From assembly GCA_030536315.1 (NCBI GenBank), contig JAUNQF010000011.1:1-38981 (forward strand): a stretch of 38,981 nucleotides of DNA. The letters are read 5' to 3'. This DNA is from Coriobacteriia bacterium. GTDB taxonomy: Bacteria; Actinomycetota; Coriobacteriia; Coriobacteriales; Eggerthellaceae. Made by a program: the position numbers and the translations under genes. The notes under the pieces are model-generated. The model was given only the letters and a program-made list of their open reading frames with translations, was not told the DNA's origin and made no database searches. This document shows positions 11,389-23,500 of this stretch, one piece after another (positions within the stretch are counted from its first letter, which is position 1; each line of letters starts with the position of its first letter).

Positions 11389-12249
11389 ATGTTTGATGTA
11401 GGAAATACGCCTCTTGTGGAATTCGAGAAAATTCGTGAAAGCGAAGGTTTGACTTGCCATATCTTCGGCAAGATGGAAAGCGAAAATCCTGCCGGATCCA
11501 CCAAGGACAGAATTGTTAAGCAAATTTTAGATGATGCGATTGCCGAAGGCTGCCTGCACGAAGGCGATGAAATTGTCGAAGCTACTTCGGGCAACACTGG
11601 CATTGCGCTTTCTGCCTACGGATCAATGCTTGGTCATTCGGTTAAAATTTTCATGCCGGAAAATATGTCTCAGCAGCGCATTAACTTGATGAAGCACTAT
11701 GGTGCCGAAGTTGTGCTGACCCCGGCTTCGAAAAATGTCGAAGGCTCAATCGAGGCCGTTCACGAATACATCAAAACTCACGAAAATTGCTTTTTGGCTG
11801 ATCAGTTCAATAATTTGTCAAACACAAAGGCACATTTCGAAAACACCGCGCGCGAAATTTGGGATCAGGCTAACGGCGAAGTTGATGCCTTCATTGCAGG
11901 CATTGGAACTGGTGGAACGCTAAAAGGTGTTGGCGATTATTTAAACGAGAAAAACCCCAAGGTATACCTCGCCGCTGTTTTGCCAAGCGAAAGCCCCCAC
12001 GTTATTCAGGGGATTGGCGATGGCTTCGACCCTCCATTTTTCAAGGACAACAAAAACATCAACGAGGTCATTATAATTTCAAATGCCGAAGCCATGCAGT
12101 ACTTTGACTGAATAAATAACGAAGAAGGCCTCTCAGCTGGTATTTCGTCCGGAGCAAACCTTTGCGCGGCACTAAAATTAGCCAAAAACAACCCAAATCT
12201 TAAAAATATCATCATCATGTGTGCTGACGGCGCCGACCGCTACAAATAG
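11389..12249 (+). CDS. cysK: Cysteine synthase family (O-acetylserine sulfhydrylase-like) PLP enzyme
   Basis: A 286-aa cytoplasmic protein, slightly short for a family of about 300-310 aa, because it begins almost at the conserved GNTPLV motif. CysK makes cysteine from O-acetylserine and sulfide. The PLP lysine is Lys39 in AGSTKDR. TSGNTGIALSAYG (substrate/PLP loop), GTGGTLKGVG (phosphate loop) and GISSGAN follow in the expected order. The TGA at 12109-12111 encodes the W of YFDWINNEEGL. The stop is TAG. It sits alone between surface-protein genes with its own -10 box and no visible ribosome site. Related beta-replacing enzymes such as cystathionine beta-synthase cannot be excluded, but the single-domain length fits CysK. 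Confidence 0.88.
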
Positions 12250-12252
12250 CAT

Positions 12253-12281
12253 TTGACCTTTTACAAAAAGTTTTGTATAAT
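12253..12281 (+). promoter_or_regulatory. Promoter of the 12346 giant gene
   Basis: TTGACC at 12253-12258 and TATAAT at 12276-12281 have an ideal 17-base spacer. The promoter begins 4 bases after the cysK stop and gives a leader of about 57 bases. Confidence 0.8.
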
Positions 12282-12292
12282 ATCGCATTACG

Positions 12293-12320
12293 AAGGGGTC
12301 TTTTTTAAGCCCTTTTATTT
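12293..12320 (+). terminator. Terminator-like hairpin inside the 5' leader of the 12346 gene (possible attenuator)
   Basis: AAGGGGT (12293-12299) can pair with GCCCTTT (12309-12315) around a T-rich loop, with wobble pairs, and TATTT follows. Because it lies downstream of the promoter at 12253-12281 and before the ribosome site AAGGAAGGAG (12331-12340), it could stop either cysK read-through or the giant gene's own transcript. Confidence 0.4.
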
Positions 12321-12345
12321 TTCTGTCTTAAAGGAAGGAGACATT

Positions 12346-15300
12346 ATGGGAGAATTTAAGACTGCGGTAGAATTTGTTCTGGGCCAAAGCCCTACACCAG
12401 AACCTACACCTGGTGGATGAACACCCTCACAAACTGGCGATTTACTTGGTATTGTTGGTGTAGTTTTGTTTGCACTTATTGCAATTGCCTCGCTAGGATT
12501 TTTTGTATATTCAAATAAGAAATCTGGCGTAAAGTATGGCAACTACATTTCAAATGCAGGTAAAGCTACGCTAACAAAGTCTAGCAAAATTGCTATTGCT
12601 GCTTTTATGATTGCTACGCTGGCCTTATGTAGCGTAATTTTCATACCAAGCATCACAAAGGCAGTGGCTGCAAATGACGAAGCGGATGAAACAGTCAAAG
12701 TTTATGTTGACACCGAAGCAGGAACCTTGACTTCGGAGCCTACAACAATTGTCAACAAGACTGATAAAAATGCTTATATAGCAGCTGTTCAAACAACCTT
12801 AACGCCGGATGCCGAAGAAATCTTGAAGGATGCAAAATTTAATCTAAAGATTGAATCCGAAACTCTTGGCACAACTTTGTATAACAAGGAAGTTCCTGGC
12901 GTAGACGACTCGATTAAGAGCCTACCATTTGCGGCTGGTCAAAAAGCCCAGGCCACATTAACAATCACGGATTTGGGCCTTGACACAGCAAAGCTGCTTG
13001 CCGGATTGAACGTGTTCACTGTTTCGTTCATTGAAGCCGAATGCTACGTTGTTTCATATGATGCCAACGGAGCAACTTCTGGAACAGCTCCGGCACTTCA
13101 GACCAAAGATCCTGGTAAAGATATCACTCTTGCCGCAACCACGGACCTTGAAAAAGACGGTTACACTTTTGAAGGCTGGAACACTTCGGCAGACGGATCT
13201 GGTACAACCTATCAATTAGGCGCAACATTTTCGACAGACGCTGACACTGTTTTGTACGCATACTGGAAGGAAAATCCTACTCCACCTCCACCTCCTCCTG
13301 CAGATACATATCGTGTTACATTTGTTGCAAGCACCGGCGGTATTGTTGATGCCGAATACATTGATGTTGACGAAGGCACCACTCTGGTCTATACCCCAAC
13401 AACAGGTAAGCTTGAGCTCAAAAATCAGGCTGACCAGTCGACCGTTAAAACTGTAATAGCAACCGCCAACACCGGATTTGTTTTTAAACAATGGGAGCTT
13501 GACGGAACAGCCATTACAACCGAAGGCACCATCAACTCTGCTTCCAAATTTACGGCCGTGTTTGACAAAGACATTCCAATAAGTGACTACACAATTACAT
13601 ACAAAGTCTTAAACACCTTCGATGCTCACGGCTCGATTGCTCTAAATTCTTCTAACGAAAACGGCGCTCCACTTGTTTCTGAAACTGTAACTGCAACTCA
13701 TGCTGCTGTTGGTGCGACGGCTTCGGAGGAAGACCATCCAGAATTTGGATATTACTATTTCTTTGACGGTTGGACTATCGAAGACGAAGCGCATTCGACC
13801 TGGTCATGTACCGATCCTTGCCTAAGCGCCGAAGCAATTGCAGCCCTTGGTTTAAGGGAAGACACAATATTCATTGCTCACTTTATTGCTCCCGTTGCTA
13901 AATATTCAGAAGAAAATTCGACCATGGTATTTTCTTGTGACGAAGTAATTGGCGATGGCAATTACACATTCCCCGTTTACAATTCAAATTGGGACGAAGA
14001 ATTTATGCAGTCTGGCGATTTTAGCCTTCTAACATTCCCAGCATGGTGTAATTATGACGGAACTCAAAAAGTCTATCCAAGAACGGTTCGTTTCAACGAA
14101 TCATTTGCAAAATACAAAGGCCTAACGTCAACATCGTTTTGATTTAATACCTCAACCATAACGTCTAGACGCATTTCAACTTCAAATGACGAAGGCAACA
14201 ATACTTCTCCATATAGTAGCGAAGCCAATTTAATCATGGAAAAAGCGACACTTCAACAAAGTGTATTAACAAATGTTTATGGTCTTGAAAATATATACAC
14301 TCAAAATCTTACACAGACAGCATTTATGTTTGCAACTTCAGATTTTTTGCTCAGAGAAATTTCAAATCAAAATGCAAATCGTCTTAATAGTTTAGATCTT
14401 TCATCATGAAATATTAATCCAAAAGACCAACAGGGTAATCCTCAATATGTAAACATGCGTTCAATGTTTATGGGTTGTACAGGTCTTACAAAGCTTGATT
14501 TGCCTTCGGAAGAACAAGGCCATTATTTTGGTACCTATGCTAATAATTTCACTGAGTGTTTTTATCGTTGTTCAAGCCTGCAAACTTTAACTTTAAATGG
14601 TGATTTCGGTAAATATGCCACAGATTTGACTGGCATGTTTGTTATGTGCAGCAGTCTATATAGTATAGATATTGGTTCTGGGTTCGGATCCGCTGCCACA
14701 CGTTGTATCAGCTTATTTGATAGTTGCGAATCGCTTTTAAATATTAAGTTTAATCCAAATTTCTGTCAAAACGCTACAGATATTTCGCATATGTTTTATT
14801 GTTGTTTAAAATTGACTCAGATTGATTTTGGCACAAATCCAAAAATAGGCCAGAGTGTACGTTTTTGCAATTGTATGTTTCAAGGTTGTTACAATCTTAG
14901 AACTATTGATTTGTCTTCTTTTGTTGTTAATGAAGACGTTAGTTGTGGAGATATGTTGAACAACTGTGGTTCTTTAGAATCATTTAGGATTTCTGATTCT
15001 TGAGAAGAACCAATGAGTTATACAAACTTAGGTTCTGTAGAATCTAGTGAAGGTTGATATTTAAATTACAATAAAGGAATTTCATATGATAAAAACCAAA
15101 TTCCAGAAGAAAGCGGTTCTGGTTTATTTTCGAGGATGAGCGCTAAAGCAGTTTATGACCCAAAGGCACTAACTTTTTCATTCTATTACGATTGCGACTC
15201 TCATAGCGATGATATAAGCAGGGGATGTACTGTTTATCCTGTTGATGGTAATTGTGGTTTTTCCGCTGGACAGTATGGAATCCGTTCCACAGAAAGAAAT

Positions 15301-18300
15301 GAGGAGTCCAAAAGACTAAGCAATGACAAGCTTTCTGCTTTAGATTATGCTACGAATTTTACAATTGACGCTCTTGATGATCTTAGAAGACCGGGTATTA
15401 TGGATTATCGTTTGTCTGGTTTAACCTTGCCTTCCTGGTACATGATTGATTACAATAATTATAAGATTGTAAACTTACTTAAGGGAGCTAGTAAGATTGA
15501 TGTAAATTTCACTGAATCTTTTCAGTATTGCCCTTATATTTATTCCACTTCATGTTGGTTTATGGCCGATTCAGATGGTTATGCTCCATTTAAATTTGAC
15601 TTAGCTTATTTTGGTCGTATTCCAACACAAAACATAAGACAAACAGCATGCATGTTTGGCGGATTCAGTTTTGAAATGTTTAAGCCACAAAACTATTGAT
15701 ACGATGGATCAAATTCAGAAATTCGCTATGATTCTTCAGTGGGTGTATTTATTTCGCCATATTTAGATACATTTAACACAACATTAACTGATCTTGATTT
15801 AAGTAATTTCAATATTATAAATTCATATACTGATTATGGAGCAATTTGCGCAAACTGTAAGGCCTTAACTAAAGTAACCTTACCATCAGCATTTATTGAT
15901 ACTAAGGATGAAGACACTAATAATAATGGATCAAACATAGCTGTGGGACAGCATGGCGAAATTTGTTCATTTGCTGGTGCATTTTATGGATGCGAAAGCT
16001 TGCAAGAAATTACAAACCTTAGCAAGTTTAATCCTTTTACTGTTGTTAATAGAGCCGGATGAAATTTTGATTATTATGCAATTGGAAAAATGTTTTACGG
16101 ATGCCAAAATCTAACGTCGCTTGATCTAGGCTTATTTAATACAAATTACATAATTGGTAGTAGAGGTTCTAAATCGTTTTCTGCATATAATGTTTTTACG
16201 GGCTGCAATAAGTTAACATCAATTACCATCGGCAGCAATTGGTATATACCTATGGGTTCTGAATATGCTAATTTACCAAGTCTTGAAGATTTTGGTATTC
16301 GTTGGCAAAAGAATGGCGAGGGTTATTCTACAGATTCAATACCATATTACAAAAGTCATGATGAGCCTGACAATTACGGTACATTTACAAGAGACCCAGA
16401 AGAAATTGAAAGGCTTAGACAGACTGTAAGTATTTCTTCGGAGGATCCATCTAAGGGAACCGTAAGTTCAGGTTCTTATATGTTTTATCCGAATAAACCT
16501 GTGTGCGTTAACGGATCAGATAACTTAATTAGATTAAATGATACAACCATTATTGCAACTCCAAAAGAAGGATATAAGTTTGATTATTGGACTGTTGGCG
16601 GTTGGTATTATGACAACGAAGAGTGTTCTTTTGCAAAGTCATTTGAAATTGTTGCTCATTTTTCGCCAGATGGATATTCGGCAAAAGCTGTTTATACAAA
16701 AAACAATAGTGCTTACGACAATGATAATACGCTAACTTTCTATTATGACAATGTTGATCATTCTTCGGAAGGTACTGTTTACGAGGTTATCCCAAATACT
16801 AGAGCTGACACATATAAGGGTAATGCCGTATTGCCTTCGTGATTCCAAACAACTTATGTGGCGAAGGCAGATATGGGCCAAGTAAGTAGTCGCACAGTTA
16901 TTAGTAGAGAAGAGCTTGAGCGAAGGATGCGTCAAAGCAGTGCTTTATATTACAATCCTTATTCAAGTTCTAGTACTGCAACAACAACAACGTATAGTAA
17001 TTTATGAAAAATTCAAACTCTAATTGAGCCAAAAGACGTTATTTTTGCCGAAAACTTTAAGAACTTTACCAATCTTTCAAGTATTTCGATGTGGTTTATG
17101 GCAGATCAGTTTGGAACTCAAACTGTCGAAAATTTCTACAGCCCAACTTCGTCTAATCCAAAGAATCCTGGTTTTGCCAATTTATATACAAGTAATTTAA
17201 TGGATGTTAAATATGCATTTGGTGGTTTGTTTGAAGAAGATGTTGCTGAAGACACAGTTCAAGAAATGCTACTAGATGGTGTAATAAATATGGTAGATGC
17301 AGTTACTTCGCCAGCTAATAAGGATGACGAAAATGTTGAGTGGTCAAAGAGCACAGAAACCTATGGAACTTCTATATCGACTTTGGATTTAACTGGGTTT
17401 GACTTTTCTCATGTTCCATATTTAAAGGCAATGTTTGCAAATTGTGTTGGTTTGAAAACAATTAAATTCGGTAGCAATTTAAACACTGAAAACCTTTATG
17501 ACTGCAATGCTATGTTTGTAAATTGTGAAAACCTGGGTCCAATTTTTAGAGATTGTGTTGAAAATTGGAATAAATTTACAACTACAAGAGTTGAGGACTT
17601 TGATTATATGTTCTATGGCTGCAGCGGAATTGAAGAACTTGATATATCTAATTTATCAACCGAAAACGCTTATACATGAAAGCGTTCAATTGCAGCAGCT
17701 TTGGAATCAAATGGGTGAAATGCAGATGATGCTAGCGGATACAAAGTATTTTCAGAATGCACAAGACTTTCAAAAATTAAAATTAATAGTTATTATGACG
17801 AAAACAAACCAGCAAGTGTTGGTGGATGAAACCTCAATTTAGGTTTATCTGGACTTGCTGATTGCAATGGCGAAGGTAAATGAATTAATGAAGATTCTGT
17901 CAATTGGGATCCAACACCTGAATCCAATGAGATACCATATGATATAGACGTTTATCGCACAAGAGGTTACCTGGAGGAAAATGAAATTTATACTGGCACA
18001 TTTTACCGGTCTAACAAGTTTTTAGAAAAGTCAGTAAATATTGAGTCTAATGATGACGTTTTAGGTAAGGTTAGCGATTCGAAATATGGCTATATAAATG
18101 ATGTTCAAATTAAGGCTGACAATGTAAACGATAATGTTATTTATGTTGATAATAGAAAGATTACTGCAATTCCAGAAGAAGGCGCAAGGTTTGCTTACTG
18201 GCAAATAGCCATTGGCGATTCGGAGCCTGAAGCTATTCCAGCAGGATACAATCAAACATTTAGTGCTTTGGATGATTATAAGATTAATATTACTGCTGTA

Positions 18301-20409
18301 TTTATCAGCAATGAAACTAATGGTTATGTTGCATTTTCTGTTAATGATTCGCGTGAGGGTACCTTTACTTTTTACTATGGTGTAGGCACCGAAGCTGCTG
18401 CTTCGAAATATGTTCCTTCTGGAGAAAAATTGATTAGTGTTTTTGATGTTAAGTCAAATACAAGCGACTACGATTTGCCTTCGTGGTATAGAAAATATCA
18501 GGAATCGTGGCATGAAAATGACAACCATCCAATTCCAAAGTTTGTCAAGGTAATTGAAGACAACGTAGACAACAATAAGCTGTATGTTAGATTTGACAAG
18601 ACATTTACAGAATTTAAGGAACTTAGAAGTATGTCGTGCTGGTTTATGGGTGCTTTGTCTCACATAGACGAATCTGTTTTGTTTAATCCATTTAACCTTG
18701 ATAGTGCTGATCATTTTGCTGGTCTTGAAAATATTGACACAGGAAATATTTCTAATGTGGCATATATGTTTGGTGGACATGAGTATTTCAATGATTTGCA
18801 TGGTTCAAAAAATACGAAGATTTACCTTGAAAATTTTGACGTTAAGGGCAATATCAAGAATTTAAGTGGCTTGTTTGCAAACTTGCCAAAGCTTACTGAG
18901 CTTTATGTTGGCGACAAGTGTTTTTATGGAATGAAGAATGTTTACTCAACTTCCAAAATGTTCTATAACACTCCATTGCTTGAGAAGGCTGAACTTAATT
19001 GGCTTAATACTCAGGAAGTAAGTGAGATGGAATATATGTTTGGAAATACGGTTGAACAAATTCCTTCGGAAGCCGCATTAGATGTATCTAAGCTTATATT
19101 ACCTTCTAACTTCGTAATTACAGAAAAGGTTAAAAGCCTTGAAGGTATATTCTGTGGTTATGCAGATTGTAAGGAATTTGAAGTTAAGTTTGATAAGTGC
19201 AAGTCGTCTTCGTCATTTAATCAAATTGAAAATATGTCTTACATGTTCCAAAATTGCTGTCATGCAACAAGGATTTCTGTATCAGGAACAAACAATTTAA
19301 CTTCTGCTAGTGTTACTAATATGTCTCATATGTATGAAAATTGCACGAAGATTAATAGTGTAACAAGTCAAGACGAACAAATTCCTACAGAACTTACTAT
19401 GATCAATGCAGTAACTGATTTTAGTTACATGTTTGCTGGTTGTTCAAGCCTTAATCGTTATTCATTGATGCGTGAAACGTCACCAGCTTATTTGATTCAA
19501 TCGGCAGCATATATGTTTAGTGATTGTCCTAATCTTAAGGATGTTGAGTTTGCAGGAAACTACAATTGGTTCTATGTTGATGACTTTGATAATTATTATC
19601 GTAGTACTGGTGCTGTAAATATGTTTGCTAATTTAGATGGTACATTAAATTCAACTTTGGAACACTTTACTTATGATACTAATGCTTGGAACAGTGCTAT
19701 TTCTTTTGCTGCTGCAGGTTTAGCATATGTTAATGGTAATAATCCAATTGGATGGATAAATAGTAAATCAATGTATTATGACATTTCAACAAGAATGCCA
19801 GATATTGTTCCTGTTCCTTCAACAAATGATATTAATATGGTCACGTTTGACAGGATGACTACTAACTATTATTTCAAGCTAAGTAGTAACAGTGCTGGCT
19901 TTGCTTATGGTGAATGAGACGATAAAATAAGCATTGCTACTTATATGCTGCCATTTATTGGTGTCGCAGGAGGGTACTCTATTACTGTTAATTTAGGTCC
20001 TGTTGAGAAATATTGAAATAATTCACAGGAGATTAATTTTGTTTTGACAAACACTTCAAAAGGGCTATCTAGAACATATACTTTAATTGGTAATGCTTAT
20101 GATGATTTTAATCCAGAATGGTATTACGAAACTATTCAGAGTCACCAGACAGGACAAATTACTACTGGCAGTGATTTACCTGATGAAGATTCAATTATTT
20201 GGTTCTTCAATATTCCTGGACAAGAGCAACAACGTCAGGTAGATGATTGTGTTGCCGAAGCTCAGGCTGTCGAAGCAGCTGCTGTTGATGAGGTAGCTGT
20301 TGCTGACGAAGCCATGCCAGCTGCCGAAATTGCAATTGAAGCAGTTAGCGCATTTGTCCTCCCAATCCCAGTAACTCTTGTAAACATTGCGCTGTCTTTA
20401 ATCTGGTAA
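12346..20409 (+). CDS. Giant BspA-like leucine-rich repeat (DUF285) surface protein A with N-terminal QTGD hairpin
   Basis: A 2687-aa protein, open throughout when TGA is Trp, with a TAA stop. The N-terminal module has a Pro-rich peptide ending in GGW (Trp25 is TGA), QTGD at 29-32, helix 33-56, NKK and other basic residues, a second helix about 82-101, and AVA/A near 106-109. InlB-type repeats follow near 233-309 (DGYTFEGWNTSADGSG) and 318-405. The rest is four large units of BspA/DUF285 repeats (MF..C..L..IDLS pattern), each opened by a strand pair (F.YD...HS..GTVY) and containing a WFM motif. Divergent InlB-like linkers separate later units (KEGYKFDYWTV). The C-terminus is EVAVADEAMPAAE followed by an uncharged hydrophobic tail. 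BspA-type proteins often bind host matrix; adhesion here is inferred. It is the tandem paralog of the next gene. Confidence 0.9.
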
Positions 20410-20434
20410 GACCAGCTGACATTAAGCAATAATC

Positions 20435-20465
20435 AAGGGCCTCTTTTTAGGGGCCCTTTTTCTTT
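20435..20465 (+). terminator. Intrinsic terminator of giant gene A
   Basis: AAGGGCCTC (20435-20443), loop TTTTTA, GGGGCCCTT (20450-20458): a 9-bp stem with one G-U pair and a following T run. The loop and core match the terminator at 28865-28891. Confidence 0.9.
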
Positions 20466-20482
20466 AAAAATCCTGGCATTAT

Positions 20483-20511
20483 TTGATATTTTTGTGAATT
20501 TATAATATAAT
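20483..20511 (+). promoter_or_regulatory. Promoter of the 20567 giant gene
   Basis: TTGATA at 20483-20488 and TATAAT at 20506-20511 are separated by 17 bases. An overlapping TATAAT at 20501 is too close to this -35 box. The ribosome site is AAAAAGGGG at 20552-20560. Confidence 0.7.
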
Positions 20512-20566
20512 AAAAACAATTCTGTGACTATTCTTCGTTAATGTTCGTGATAAAAAGGGGTAAATT

Positions 20567-23500
20567 ATGACTACATTTAACACCGTTGTTGAATTTGTTC
20601 TTGGCCAAAATCCCACACCAGAGCCTACACCTGGCGGATGAACTCCAACTCAAACTGGCGATTTTATTAGCACTGCGCTAATTTTGCTGTTTGTTTTGGT
20701 TTCCCTAGGCTCAATGGCTTATTTGCTTTATTCTCGTAAAAAGGTTGGTGTAAGCTATGGGGGTTACTTTAAAACCACTGGTAAAAATGCACTAACAAGG
20801 TTAAACAAGATTGCAATTGGTGTGTGCATTGGAGCTTTTGTTGCACTACTTGCCGTTGTTGCTTTTAGTGGTGTGAACAAGGCAATTGCGGCTGATAAAG
20901 AGGCGGACGAAACAATTAAAGCCTATGTTGATGTTGAGTCTGGCACTGTAACTTGTGATGTTGCAACAATTGTCAACAATAGCGAAAACACAGTTTATAT
21001 TGCTTCGACTCAGGTAGATTTAACTGACGAAGCAAAGGAAGTCCTCAAAGATTCTACGTTTAATCTAAAAATTCAATCGGATGACCTTGAAACTACCCTT
21101 TATGATAAAGAAGTTCCTGGTGTAATGGACGAAATTAAAAGCCTTCCTTTTGAATCTAAACAGTCGGTTAAGGCTTCGTTAACTATTACAAACCTTGACT
21201 TTGCCACAGCAAAATTGCTAATTGGCAAGAAGGTTTTGGACATCACTTTTGCCGAAAAAGATTGCTGGTCGGTTGTTTATAACAGCAATGGTGCTCAATC
21301 GGGAACTACTCCTTCGCCACAAATTAAAGAAGCTGGAAAAGCTTTAACATTGGCTTCGAAGCCTGACTTTGTTAAAGAAGGTTACACATTGCAAGATTAT
21401 TGGACAACAGATCCAGCTGATGGTGCTTCGGCAACACACTATAATTTTGGCGCCGAATACACCGACGATGCAAACCTAACCTTATATGCTGCGTGAACCC
21501 CTAATCCTGTTCCAGGAAAATATAACGTAACATTTACTTGTTCCGAAGGCGGAAGCATAACATCGGGTTCTGATTTTTCTGCTGACGAAGGAGTTGAATA
21601 TGCTTATAAGGACATTGCAACAAGCGCTACGGAACATTCATTGGAATTTAAAACTAATGAGTCTGATGACTCCCATGTTATTACTGTAAAAGCAAGTGAA
21701 AATTATAAATTTGATAAATGGACAGTTAATGGTGCGGCTGTTACTCAAGGAAAAATTAGTTCGTCAACAGCATTTGTTGCCAACTTCATCTATGTTGCTC
21801 CTCCTTTAACGGACATTAAAGTAACTTATAAAATTTATAATACAATTTTTGTTAACGGTAACGTTCAGTTGCTTAAGTCGGGTTCAAGTCCAGATGTAAG
21901 TGTTTACGAAGAAGTTAAAGTTAGCGAACAAAACTATCAAGGTGCAAAGGCAATTGAGCTAGAAGACAACGAAGATAGCAGGCTTGATTATTTCTGATAT
22001 CACTGGACAATGGAAGGTGTTGATGACTGGTCCTATGATGGAAAAGAACTTACAAAAGATGTTATATCTGCAAAGTTTGGAACTCTTAGCGAAGACGTTA
22101 CATTTATTGCTCATTTTGTAACTCCTGTTGCAAAATATACAGAGTCAAATTCGACCATGATTTTTTCATGCGATGATTATGCTGACGAAGACGACAACTT
22201 CATCTTCCCTGTAAACAATACTCACTGGGATGATAATTTTGATGGAACCTCAGAAACTTTAGGCTTGTTAACATTGCCAAGTTGATGTAATTATGATGGT
22301 ACGCAAAAGGTTTATCCAAGAACAGTTAAGTTTTTAGAATCATTTAAAGCGTACAAAACTTTAACATCAACATCCCTTTGGTTTAATTCACAATATCTTC
22401 TTCGGAACGAAGCTACGGCTGTTATTTCTGAGGAAAGCCCATCATATAGTCAAAAGAGAGTTTTAACAAATATTTCTGGTCTAGAAAATATTTATACTGA
22501 AAATATTGAAGAGACTGCAATGATGTTCAGTTGTTCGTATGATAACAGGTCAAAAGATCTTTTAACTAGTATTGATTTATCCTCATGAAACCTTTGTCCA
22601 AAAGACTCAAATGGTAATTACAAACCTATTAATATGAATTCAATGTTTAGTTGTTGTTCTGGCTTAGAAACTATTAAGCTTCCTGCAGAAACCGAAGGCC
22701 ATTACTTTGCTACAAACGCAAGTAACCTTGCTTATATGCTTGATGATTGTATTAGCCTCTCTAAGATTAGCTTAAATGGTTCTTTTGGAGCAAATGCTAC
22801 CACCATACATGGATTGTTTGGTTGATGCAATAATCTTTTAAATATTAATATAAATGAAGATTTTGGAGCTAAAGCAAAAGATGTCGGTTATCTATTTGCT
22901 GACTGTAACAAATTAAAAGAAATTAATTTGCCTGCAAATTTTGGTGCTGTAGCTACAAATCTTGATAACGTATTTTCTGATTGCTATGAATTGCTCAATA
23001 TTAATTTTGCAGAAGGCTCTAAGTTTGGTATGGCCTCTCAAACATCTGAAAACTTTAGATGTGATCACATGTGTATTGAATGCTATAAATTAAGGTCGAT
23101 TGATCTTTCTAACTTTAAGATACCTAATAGTTATACTCCAGAGAATATGTTCGTAGATGCAAATGATATTTCTGAATTCAAGATTTCAGATAAATGAGAG
23201 GTAAATATGAGTGATGTCGGAATGCATGGTGTTGACGATTCTAATAAGTGGGTTAAGGATTATACTGGAGGTTCATACGCAACAGAAGCCATTCCTGGCT
23301 CTTCTGGTGCCGGTATCTTTGTATTAACTACACCAAAGGCAATTTATAACCCAACAGATAGCACTTTTACATTCGTTTATGATTCTGCAGATCATTCAGA
23401 AGAAGTAAAAGCTGGTTCTACAATATTCCCTGTTTATGAGAAAACTGGTTATGTAACAGGAATGATTCAGGAAGATATTGATGATTATTCGGCATATAGA

